DNA of 64,000 nt from positions 248,001 through 312,000 of the forward strand of contig CP073216.1 of the NCBI GenBank assembly GCA_020342235.1, read 5' to 3'. The position numbers and the translations under genes are program-made. The DNA comes from Saccharomycopsis phalli. Its lineage: Eukaryota > Ascomycota > Saccharomycetes > Ascoideales > Saccharomycopsidaceae. Within the stretch, counting starts at the first letter, position 1; each line of letters begins with the position of its first letter. The notes beneath the pieces were generated by a model. It was not told the DNA's origin. It was given only the letters and a program-made list of their open reading frames with translations, and did no database searches. Shown in pieces: positions 9,242 through 17,588 of the stretch.

Positions 9242-12200
9242 TTAGCACGAGTCACCGGCCTGGTCTTTGTGACCAGCTTGTAACTGACCAACAGGCTTGT
9301 TTATGTTTGGAGGCAAGTATTTCAACAACCGAGCAAACGTATCTGAACCTAGTTCGTTTCTCTGAGTAATCCCATATGTCTCCTTTTCTGCCTCCAGCAA
9401 TACTTCTTCTTCAAACAAATCGGTCTTGTCGTTTTCAAACTCCGATAAATCCTCCTCTCCAGGCATTGTCAATAATCTCTCTTCGGGGATATCCGCAATA
9501 GAGTGCAAATAAGAAGGTACTGGCCATTGGTGCTCCATGGCCACCTTGTATAACAAACTATGATGCAATTTCTGGAAATTCTGTCCATTGTCAGTCATTT
9601 CTAAATATAATTTATGACTGGCTTCCACATCCGTTTTTCCAAGAGCCAAGACCAAAGACACTTTATTCCAGAACGTAATAGGATACCCAGTCCGTTTTTG
9701 CATAAGATCCAATAATTGGATTAATCGATCAAAATATTTCCTGTCATTGTCATGGAACAGCTTTAAACTGTAACTGTAGCAAAGTCTTTCAAAACTGTTT
9801 GGTGTCAACTTTGACTTGTCAATCTTCACGCTCTTTAAGAAACTAATTAAAAAATCGCAGCCTAATTGAGGATCCTGTAATTTAAGACTTTGTTGGACAA
9901 ATTGGGTAAGAATCACATCGTTTATGTACTTGGGCAGAAACACATGGTAGGCATCCCTCTTAAGACTTTTCTGGTACTTTATTACCGTGCCAATATAATT
10001 ATCAAATAAAATCTTTAGTTCCTTGGTGGAATAGCTGTCTTTTGCCGCAAGGTATTCAAACATTGATGCATATAATATACTCAAATGCTCATTGGTAATA
10101 GTAGTGTTTTTTAGTTGGGGCTTTACTGTGGCTCTTAGTAAATTCTCAGCATAATACTCTGCTTCTAGAGAATTTTCAAGATTAATAATACCAGGTTTGC
10201 CTTCGTAAGCAAGTCGAATCAAACCTAACTTATTTGCAATTAAAAATGAAGAATTGATATTGTTAAGCGTGTCAATACTAGGATACTGCAAATAAAAATC
10301 AAAAATATCCTGGTTCGTAAAGCTGTCCGTATTTAAACTGGCAGCAATATCGTCGCTATTGGTCAGAAGTTCAATAAAATAACTCAAAATGATTTTAGGA
10401 TCACTAGAGAAAGTCAACTTTAGAATTTGGTAAATCTCTGTAAAGATATCTTTAGCCACTAACGATTTGGTTTTAAATTCGGGGTTATTGAAATTGGAGT
10501 TTTCAATATTCAAATCAATCAAAACATTCAACAATTGAAGTGAATTATTGGTCAAGCCTTTTTTCCGTAGACTAGTCACTAACAATATTATCAAATTGTT
10601 ATAACTAATTTCAATGTCCTCTTTTCCTTTAAAATATGTTGGCACTTGAACTTGCTTTCGTACAACTTTGTTCAAGTGGAGATTTAAATCAACAATCTTG
10701 GCCAAAATAGATACTGTCGACTCATAACTGATATAATCTATGGAGTAACTGATTACCACAGAAAAAATGTGCCTTAGAAGATTAGACTTGGCGCGATAGT
10801 ATTGGAAAGAGTTCAGCCTATTACTTAATTCATAGTCAAATCTCCCAATAAGCAATCCGATTAAGCGCTGCAAATATTCGTTGTTTTTATTTGAGGACTG
10901 ATACAATTCATGCAAAAGTTTCTGCTTTCCGTTATTGTTGGAGCTGATACTATTCACAATTTCGCGAGTTAAACTATCAGCTAGCAAGGTATTCTGTTTG
11001 CACTTTTTGAATATCACAGAGCAAAGAAATGAAGTTGAATACAAGTTCTGGAGCTTTGAATCAAAATAGCATTGTCGAAGATGGTCATGATTTTCTCGCA
11101 TGTAGGAATCAATGACGCGATTGTCCTTAGCTTCAAACAACGGGGTCATTAGTTTCTGATCCCATTCATATCCTGATAGTATATCCATGCGCTCTTTCCA
11201 TGTTACTTTCAGAAGTGCAGTAATGAACTTATAAGTTTCCTTGTCGCGTGAATCAAGAGCGATATTGCACTCTAGTAGGTGAATGTAGAAGTCAGGATAG
11301 TCGCTGACGGAAAGGATTTTAAGAATTAAATTCAATGTTTCAGGACGCATTTGAATCTTGTAATATTTAAAGAATTCACGGCTATCTCTGTCAAAGCATT
11401 TGGTTAAAGCTTCACTTGTAGTTGAGCCAGCATCTGAATCATTTTTAAGTAATTGATGAAAATAAGAATTTAAGTCTCGTTGGATTATATTGTTCTGTAA
11501 TGTTCTGATTTGTCTGAAGAACGCATATACTGTGCTTTTAGTCATTGCACTTGCATGATTAATCAACGAGTCAGATAGTACTTTAAACAACTCTTTGTGC
11601 ACTTTTTCTGAGCTAGGATCAAAAATATACCTCACTAGAGCCATGTTAGTGGGGCTCTTTTCAAAATGGAACATAAGACCCATGTATATATTCTGATAAC
11701 TGCTGAACTTCTCTTTCCTCGTCAGACACTTCAAAAGTGGATTTATCGAAAAAGGCGACTTCAAAAGATCCCTTTGAATGTAAATTAATAAGTTCAGAAC
11801 ATCTACCGGACTTGAGAATAATTCCTGGTTAATAATGGTGGCTAACTTATTCACAAACTGTTTTCTAAATTCTTTGGTCTCAGGCCGAACTGTCAAAAGT
11901 TGCACAGCCGAATATGAGTATTCTTGGAGAACGGCTAATAAGTCTTTTGCTGACAGCTTTTGCAACAATAATTCTCGGACATTTGAGCTCAAGTCCTTCT
12001 TGATTTGATCTAAATCCACCATGTGAGTAGCATGAGACAGAGAGTTTGAGCCATCGTTTCTTGACGTGAAGTGCCTCAGATGGTTTTTCTGATTATGAAT
12101 AGTAATATCCGAGAGCTTGTACATAGAGTATAAGGGTGAACATTTTGAAATTCGACGTTGCAAAAGTCGTATCTCTCTTGTGATCATTGAACCATTAACC

Positions 12201-12274
12201 ATGAAAATTGCCGTGAAATAAAAAGTGCAACATGCAGCTGCGGAATATAATCGCAGCAAAGAGAAAAGTTGCAA
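9242..12274 (-). CDS. large probable mitochondrial RNA-binding (PPR-like) protein
   Basis: A 1010-residue helical protein without an obvious catalytic domain. It is built from helix-rich segments with spacing like fungal pentatricopeptide repeats, for example NNSLQLLNVLIDLN, LGCDFLISFLKSVKI and FWNKVSLVLALGKTDVEASHKLYLEM. The annotated first 24 residues are hydrophobic; starting at the internal Met 30 (12187) gives MITREIRLLQRRISK, a much better matrix-targeting presequence, so I favour a later start. The length and character fit yeast mitochondrial expression factors such as Pet309, Rpm2 or Aep-type proteins, which diverge fast. I cannot tell which. It shares a ~460-bp divergent promoter with COQ9, another mitochondrial gene. 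Confidence 0.6.
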   Translation of the reverse strand: MQLFSLLRLYSAAACCTFYFTAIFMVNGSMITREIRLLQRRISKCSPLYSMYKLSDITIHNQKNHLRHFTSRNDGSNSLSHATHMVDLDQIKKDLSSNVRELLLQKLSAKDLLAVLQEYSYSAVQLLTVRPETKEFRKQFVNKLATIINQELFSSPVDVLNLLIYIQRDLLKSPFSINPLLKCLTRKEKFSSYQNIYMGLMFHFEKSPTNMALVRYIFDPSSEKVHKELFKVLSDSLINHASAMTKSTVYAFFRQIRTLQNNIIQRDLNSYFHQLLKNDSDAGSTTSEALTKCFDRDSREFFKYYKIQMRPETLNLILKILSVSDYPDFYIHLLECNIALDSRDKETYKFITALLKVTWKERMDILSGYEWDQKLMTPLFEAKDNRVIDSYMRENHDHLRQCYFDSKLQNLYSTSFLCSVIFKKCKQNTLLADSLTREIVNSISSNNNGKQKLLHELYQSSNKNNEYLQRLIGLLIGRFDYELSNRLNSFQYYRAKSNLLRHIFSVVISYSIDYISYESTVSILAKIVDLNLHLNKVVRKQVQVPTYFKGKEDIEISYNNLIILLVTSLRKKGLTNNSLQLLNVLIDLNIENSNFNNPEFKTKSLVAKDIFTEIYQILKLTFSSDPKIILSYFIELLTNSDDIAASLNTDSFTNQDIFDFYLQYPSIDTLNNINSSFLIANKLGLIRLAYEGKPGIINLENSLEAEYYAENLLRATVKPQLKNTTITNEHLSILYASMFEYLAAKDSYSTKELKILFDNYIGTVIKYQKSLKRDAYHVFLPKYINDVILTQFVQQSLKLQDPQLGCDFLISFLKSVKIDKSKLTPNSFERLCYSYSLKLFHDNDRKYFDRLIQLLDLMQKRTGYPITFWNKVSLVLALGKTDVEASHKLYLEMTDNGQNFQKLHHSLLYKVAMEHQWPVPSYLHSIADIPEERLLTMPGEEDLSEFENDKTDLFEEEVLLEAEKETYGITQRNELGSDTFARLLKYLPPNINKPVGQLQAGHKDQAGDSC

Positions 12275-12734
12275 ATCAGATTAAAATGAAATCAAAATGT
12301 ATTGTAGATCATTGGATAAGTGTAATATATTATCGTAGTGTATGATTATAAAGTATTCCTCCGGTTCAATACATTAGCTACTCAATGGCTCTATAAAAAT
12401 GATCAAGTGTCGCAAAAGTTTGATTAAAGTCTCTGGCTCAGACAGGCTACCAAGAAAGATGTTGATTAATTATTTTCAAATATACCCAATCTATATGCCA
12501 TTTGATTAGATTATACTTGATACATGTACATTGCGATAGATTACTATGCCTCTACGATGTCCAATCCTGTGGTACTAATGACTGTTTTTTAAAACTGTTT
12601 TTTACAAAAAACGAATTAAAATATCGACTTGTTGAAGACAAGAATAGAAAGTCTGGGTATTACCTGATATGTGGTTCTGTGCCCGTGCCCTGAAAAGTAA
12701 GAGGCTTGGTTCTGTAGTAGCATATGGTACCAGC
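12275..12734. other. divergent promoter region, mitochondrial gene pair
   Basis: A/T-rich spacer between the PPR-like gene and COQ9. It includes a TATAAAA at about 12392. Short open frames here lack conservation signals. If COQ9 starts at the upstream AUG (12669) the spacer is 66 bp shorter. Confidence 0.45.
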
Positions 12735-13556
12735 ATGAGTAGAATGATTACTAGAAGTTATTTGAGAGTAGGTTATTTCAGCCGAGGATTTAGCAGATTC
12801 TCTATATTGAGACAGTACCATTCCATTGGCCACTTGAACAACGACGATGTTTTGAGATCTAAGCAAACTGGTATAAAAGAGCAAATTCTCTCTATTGCAT
12901 TAAATGATTCTCTTAAAAAAGAAGGATTCAGCCAGGCAACTTTGAATAGAGCCATTGAATCATTTTGTTCAAAGGAAAAGGAGAAGTTTGGAAACCAAAA
13001 TTTGAATGTCTTGTTTGACCATTCGAACCCAAATCAAGAATTAATTAGCTGGTACCTCACACAGGCAAGGTTATCATTGAAGGAGCATTCTGAGGCCCCG
13101 GATTTTTTGGAGTTAACAAGCCAGACAGATAAATTGAAGTACTTGATTAGAAAGAGACTACAGTTTAATATTGATCATTTGATTTCCGATACTAATGCCT
13201 CGTTACACTCTAACTTGAATGGTTTGCTTGGCCATTTGGTATTGCCATCGAACATTGGTGGTTCGATAACACAATTGTACGAGTTGGCCGACGACATTCT
13301 CTACTATTCTGGAGACAAGTCTCATTCGTTTGATTGGTACGAAAAACGATTGAAGATTGCCACTATTTTTGTCAAGTGTGAGTTGTTTATGTTAACTGAT
13401 CAGTCCAGGGAATTTAACAAGACGTTTGGCTTTTTAGATGATCAATTGCGGTTTTACGATTTGGTGAATACTGCTGTTTCGAATACCCAAGAGTGGCTTA
13501 TTTTCAATGGCTTCTCGCTAATCAATTTAGTCCGAAGCCAACTTGCTAGAGGCTAA
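12735..13556 (+). CDS. COQ9: ubiquinone biosynthesis protein COQ9
   Basis: Lipid-binding protein of the mitochondrial coenzyme Q synthome, needed for Coq7 hydroxylase function. The COQ9 core is clear: LLGHLVLPSNIGGSITQLYE, then ELADDILYYSGDKSHSFDWY, YEKRLKIATIFVKCELFML and the terminal INLVRSQLARG, which closely matches the yeast C-terminus. The start at 12735 gives a basic leader (MSRMITRSYLRVGYFSRG) with an RQYHS cleavage-like region and 273 residues in total, close to the usual length. An in-frame AUG at 12669 would add 22 residues (MWFCARALKSKR...). The family is a distant TetR-like fold. Confidence 0.93.
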   Translation: MSRMITRSYLRVGYFSRGFSRFSILRQYHSIGHLNNDDVLRSKQTGIKEQILSIALNDSLKKEGFSQATLNRAIESFCSKEKEKFGNQNLNVLFDHSNPNQELISWYLTQARLSLKEHSEAPDFLELTSQTDKLKYLIRKRLQFNIDHLISDTNASLHSNLNGLLGHLVLPSNIGGSITQLYELADDILYYSGDKSHSFDWYEKRLKIATIFVKCELFMLTDQSREFNKTFGFLDDQLRFYDLVNTAVSNTQEWLIFNGFSLINLVRSQLARG

Positions 13557-13594
13557 TTTTGTACATATTAACGAGCTTATATTTAAATTCCAAA

Positions 13595-14001
13595 CTATGC
13601 AGAGGGTGTAGCAGCAGAGGCTGACTGTAGCTTTATCAACTCGTTTCTCTTTGTGTCCAAGTCTTTGTTTGTTTCCTGAAGTTTGGTTTCCACACGTTTG
13701 ATCTCATTAGTGATGAACTCAATACGCTTACTCACATTTGACTCGCTAGTTTCCAAAGACACAGGAAGCAAAATGGATCCCGTCTGTTTATATATTTTAG
13801 GCAATTCCTTAATCTTCCCCGACTCTTTATTCTTCTTTACTAATTCAAACTCATCTTGCACAATCTTGTTTTCTTGATATTGTGCCTCCAACTTCTGTCT
13901 GGCCAGAACCAACTCATTCAAAGCTAAATGTCAGCTTGAAACGCTTCAATTCTTCACTTACTATTCTGGAGCTTCGTATATTCTACCGATAAGGCTTCCA
14001 T
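13595..14001 (-). CDS. YKE2: prefoldin subunit 6, spliced (exons 14001..13962 and 13923..13595)
   Basis: Beta-type subunit of the hexameric prefoldin chaperone that delivers actin and tubulin to CCT. The two long coiled-coil helices flank the beta-hairpin segment KIYKQTGSILLPV and NVSKRIEFI, which are hallmark prefoldin-6 sequences. The contiguous frame begins only at MNELVLARQKLE, but splicing a 38-nt intron (donor GTAAGT at 13961, CTGAC branch, TAG ending at 13924) adds the first 14 residues MEALSVEYTKLQNT. That matches yeast Yke2 closely at its N-terminal helix. The total is 122 residues. It is divergent from the mS38 gene, with ~140 bp between the starts. Confidence 0.9.
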
Positions 14002-14142
14002 TTTAAACTATATGTATCGGCTGTAGAGAGTGCTTGAAACCACCCAATCCGCCAGGGCTTCATGTGTTTTTTTTTGTTACGGGTAACATGCTTTGAACGA
14101 AATTTTAACATCATCCAAGAGTGGTTGATTGAAGAAAACGCA

Positions 14143-14466
14143 ATGTATGGGGCTCTATTTAGAAGAACAGTAGCTTCAATTCCTATGAGAGCAAGTTTCA
14201 CATGGAAGCCAAGTCTTTTGCTGCCAAAATTTTTCTCCACGTCTCAGCTCACTAGCTACTTGAACGTCGAAAGTTCTGTCAATACATTTCTGCTCTTGCG
14301 GCCTTTAACGATAAATAGAGATCAAATACCTCAGGATATAAGTCAGAACATTGAGGGTTTGCAACTTGACTCGGTGTTAAGAAAGAGAAGATTGAAGATG
14401 AAGAAGCACAAGTTGAGAAAAAGAAGAAAGGCCCAACGAGCCATGAGACAAAAAATGGGCAAATAG
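14143..14466 (+). CDS. QRI5: mitochondrial small-subunit ribosomal protein mS38 (Cox24/Qri5)
   Basis: The C-terminal 30 residues (DSVLRKRRLKMKKHKLRKRR followed by KAQRAMRQKMGK) form the conserved very basic mS38/AURKAIP1 signature, which packs along the mitoribosomal small-subunit rRNA. The N-terminus MYGALFRRTVASIPMRASF is a good matrix-targeting presequence. The start at 14143 gives 107 residues, close to the ~111 of yeast Cox24. The frame is open further upstream, but that part looks unrelated. In yeast the protein is needed for COX1 mRNA processing and translation. Confidence 0.88.
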   Translation: MYGALFRRTVASIPMRASFTWKPSLLLPKFFSTSQLTSYLNVESSVNTFLLLRPLTINRDQIPQDISQNIEGLQLDSVLRKRRLKMKKHKLRKRRKAQRAMRQKMGK

Positions 14467-14742
14467 ATGGGCGATTGTGGACGTGTGTCTTTAACATGCT
14501 TTCTTGGGCTTGGTCTCTTGAACTTTTGAGAAATTGGTGCGGATACGCACCAATGTTCGATTTTCAATATTTCAAGAACTTTGATAGGCAAGTGTTAAAG
14601 TGGCATTTAAGTAAATTGTATGGCATGTATATAAACCAATATTACCAGTATTGTGCGTCTTGTAGTCTGGCCCATTGTTTGCGATTATGTAATACTTAAA
14701 ATCAGAAAGCGAACGATTCTTCAAACATTGGGGAGTCCAAAT

Positions 14743-15039
14743 ATGAGTGCCAAAGATACTGACTTCAAGATCCAAACGATTGCCAGATTATTTCAAACAG
14801 CAATATTCAAAAAGGATGGTAATATTAAAATTACCAAAAACACCTTGAAATTAGTGAATGAATATCTCAAGTTGTTTACAACCGAGGCGGTGCTTCGGTC
14901 AAATGAGCATCGAATTTCTCAAGAAAAACAGCAAGATTCTGAATTACAACTAGACACCGCTATTTCTGGAGATGAGAATAAAATTTTAGATACAAATGAT
15001 TTAGAAGCTGTGTCTGGTTTGTTGGTGTTGGACTTTTAA
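14743..15039 (+). CDS. MHF2: MHF histone-fold complex subunit 2 (CENP-X)
   Basis: A 98-residue histone-fold protein. It begins MSAKDTDFKIQTIARLFQTA, and the segment ITKNTLKLVNEYLKLFTTEA followed by VLRSNEHRI matches the CENP-X family, as does the terminal DLEAVSGLLVLDF. With Mhf1 (CENP-S) it forms a tetramer that helps FANCM/Mph1 at stalled forks and, in some species, works at kinetochores. The start at 14743 is chosen because the upstream in-frame extension is not conserved-looking. The acidic, Gln-rich linker before the last helix is longer than in the 80-residue S. cerevisiae protein. Confidence 0.88.
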   Translation: MSAKDTDFKIQTIARLFQTAIFKKDGNIKITKNTLKLVNEYLKLFTTEAVLRSNEHRISQEKQQDSELQLDTAISGDENKILDTNDLEAVSGLLVLDF

Positions 15040-15107
15040 GCTACAGGAGCACGTTCGCCCAGGACATAACATCTATTAATTTTTTTAAGGACGGTAGAAA
15101 TCTATGT

Positions 15108-15536
15108 TTATTTAAAGAATTTTCGGAGCTTATTCACCACACCGTGTCCCTTTTTCTCATCACTCTTCTCGTCTTTTGATTTTATATTTCTAATTTGATT
15201 GCCAAATCCCCCTCTTCCGATACTTCTAACAGAATTTAATGGAGTCAAACTCTGGACAACCTCCTCGTCGTTTTCGGGAATGAGAACAGGTGAGTTCTTG
15301 GCACTACCTGGGGTAGGCTTGTTGTCTTTTATATTGCCATATCCACCACGAGCAATAGAAAACTTTTTTTGGTCTGGTGGGATAGTATGGCCTGTGGAAG
15401 ATACAGGCACCAATTTCGGCGAGGATTTACTTTCCTGAGTCTGAAAGATGTTACCTCCTCCACCCCTGCCAATGTGTGTGTATGTTTTGTGTGAGGTTTG
15501 TGGCTCTAACTTTGGCGATTGGTTTCTGCTTGCCAT
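15108..15536 (-). CDS. GRGGxGN-repeat protein (DUF3602, Par32-like)
   Basis: A 142-residue, mostly disordered protein with three spaced copies of the short motif [GA]RGGxGN: HIGRGGGGNI near residue 22, SIARGGYGNI in the middle, and SIGRGGFGNQ towards the end. This is the DUF3602 family, whose best-known yeast member is Par32, a TORC1-dependent phosphoprotein that inhibits ammonium transporters under good nitrogen. Ser/Pro sites (QSPKL, SSPKL, NSPVL) would suit phosphorylation. The C-terminus is basic. It is about half the length of Par32, so orthology is uncertain. Its upstream region has CACGTGATAA at 15681-15690, joining an E-box and a GATA site. Confidence 0.7.
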   Translation of the reverse strand: MASRNQSPKLEPQTSHKTYTHIGRGGGGNIFQTQESKSSPKLVPVSSTGHTIPPDQKKFSIARGGYGNIKDNKPTPGSAKNSPVLIPENDEEVVQSLTPLNSVRSIGRGGFGNQIRNIKSKDEKSDEKKGHGVVNKLRKFFK

Positions 15537-16047
15537 TTTAAATAAGTTTTGTGAAAACGAAAGAATGTATTTCGGTCAAAACGATATTAATCCACTTTTT
15601 CTTGTGGTTGCAAGTGCATTTATTTACTCTTGAATGTGAGTAATGACGCCAGTCTTTTCGGGATTTTTTTGAGTATATTTCACGTGATAATGGTGGTGGT
15701 CATGAATTTGCCAAATGCGAGGCACTTGGTCCTTAATTGAGTACTTGGCAGAAAATTTCACTGAACATCAAAGGAATATGATGCTTGTTATGGGCTGTTA
15801 TTTAGTGTTTTTTTTTAATTAATATTTATTCATTGACCACATTTTCAGCGGCATGCATTCCTTGAGTCGTCATGTAATGATTTTATACCGTAAACCAACA
15901 CTTTTCTTGCCTGTATGCAATGTCATTTGTGGGGTTAAGTAAATGAAATTACCCTGTATTAATGATTTGCCAAAACCATCTACAGATTATTCATTGAATA
16001 AATATATTTATTTAGTCAAACTAAGCCAATATCGTTAGATTACTAGC
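15537..16047. other. intergenic region upstream of the DUF3602 gene
   Basis: About 510 bp, A/T rich. CACGTGATAA at 15681-15690 combines an E-box (Cbf1/Tye7-type) and a GATA-factor core. No gene, RNA or repeat was seen. Confidence 0.5.
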
Positions 16048-17469
16048 TTACAACATCACAATACCAACCCCACTTCCTGTCTCAGGATCAAGATCCTTGT
16101 TTCTTGAGTTTTTGTCAAACCCTCCGTCAATCTCTGGAGTTTTCCAGTTGTAGAAGTAATAGTTAAGGAACCCGTCTCCGGCTCCAAACTTCAACGACTT
16201 TAAGAATAATGTGTTATCCTGCGAACTCAATGCGTTGAATATATCCATACCCAATTGCTTAGCCAAAATGAGGGCATCAGTGATCAATTTCTCAAGACGG
16301 ACGGCCAATAATTTGTTGTTATTCTTGTCCTGTCTGCTGTGGCCAAGTCCCACCGAACTAGCATAGTAAAACAAGTATGCAATATTCAACTGGTGGTGTT
16401 TTGAATTGTCCAAGACAGTAAATGGCAATATGTAGAAGGTGAAAAAATCGGTAATGACACCCTGCTCGTTTTCCACCACATAGCAATGGACGACTTTCTT
16501 CTTTTCGTCTTTGATTTTGGAGTTTACATCCAAAAACCAGTGAGCAACTTCTTCCTTTGTGTACTTTTGGTGTAACTCATATCTCTTGTGGAATTCCGAG
16601 TACAATTTGTGAATTGCGTCCACGTCCTTCACGGTAGCACGTCTCAAACCCTTGACTAATGGCACAGTAGATGGGAGCTCATGGTACTTCACCATGTCCT
16701 CCACAGTCTTGTTCTCGGGAAGATGTGCAAATCCAACTTCATTGGCCTTTAACCAGTTGAGAGGTCTATGAGTGTAACGACATGTTGAGACAGGGGTAGG
16801 GATCACAACTCCTGCAGTGTAAAAAGCTTGCCAAATGTTCTCCAAGTTGACTCTGCGAGTGATTTCCTTGATCAATACTGGGGCCAACCGCTTACTTCTC
16901 AATTGTTTATGAATGTTGAGGAAATTAATTTCCACTGCCTTGACCTGCTTTCCACGAACCAGAGCTTCCAATGGCACCCCGGAAATAAACGCAACGAGTC
17001 TACCACTTTCCTTCACACGCACACCAACGTGCCATTGCTTTTTCCATCCAGGAGGTTTCAACGACCACTCAAAAAACTCTGGTGTGTAGTTGAATCTGAA
17101 CGTAAAAGTGTCGTCCTCAACATAATGCTCATACAACAACTTGTGGACATCACCCAAGTCTTTATCATTAGTCAAGTCCAAGGTGACCCACTCAAAACTT
17201 TTCAACATTGGAAATGGCTTCGTTGGAACATCTGAAACCAGCTTAGTGGCGTCAATTGGGCCGTTGTTCTCTGTGTTCTCTATATCATACTCAGGAACTG
17301 GTTGGGTTTTCCAGAATTTATGATCCTTCATATCCTTGTGCTGCTGCTGTTGCTCTTGAGCTTTGTTGGACTCATTGGCCTGAAGAGTAAGATGGGCAAT
17401 GAGATCCTCTATTGTCTTCTTTGGATCTCCATCGCTACCAATTACATTAACTTTCTTGTCGTCCGGCAT
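16048..17469 (-). CDS. NMT1: glycylpeptide N-tetradecanoyltransferase
   Basis: Transfers myristate from myristoyl-CoA to N-terminal glycines of Arf, Ga, Vps15 and other proteins. The 473-residue protein is full length. It carries [20 protein letters not shown], the conserved [20 protein letters not shown]-like signature, plus [13 protein letters not shown] near the acyl-CoA site and the C-terminal [14 protein letters not shown]. It ends ...VGIVML, with the C-terminal leucine whose carboxylate acts as catalytic base. The N-terminal ~80 residues are variable and hydrophilic, as usual. It is divergent from PWP1 across a 119-bp spacer. Confidence 0.97.
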   Translation of the reverse strand: [473 protein letters not shown]

Positions 17470-17548
17470 TATTTGTAATGTGTCGATTGTGTTGGTGAAC
17501 TACCAATGAATGCGGATATCAAGCGGGTAATGGATGTCCCATCTACAG

Positions 17549-17567
17549 AAAAAAAAAATTTTTTTTT
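17549..17567 (+). promoter_or_regulatory. A10T9 tract upstream of PWP1 (RRPE-like)
   Basis: A run of ten A followed by nine T lies 22-40 bp before the PWP1 AUG. The core AAAAATTTT matches the ribosomal RNA processing element found upstream of many yeast ribosome-biogenesis genes, and such a tract would also exclude nucleosomes between PWP1 and NMT1. Function is inferred. Confidence 0.4.
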
Positions 17568-17588
17568 GTTTTTATCAATCGTCAAGAC

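Noticed and set aside
12502-12693. 63-codon open frame before COQ9
   Set aside because: Overlaps the alternative COQ9 start region in another frame and has no conserved feature.
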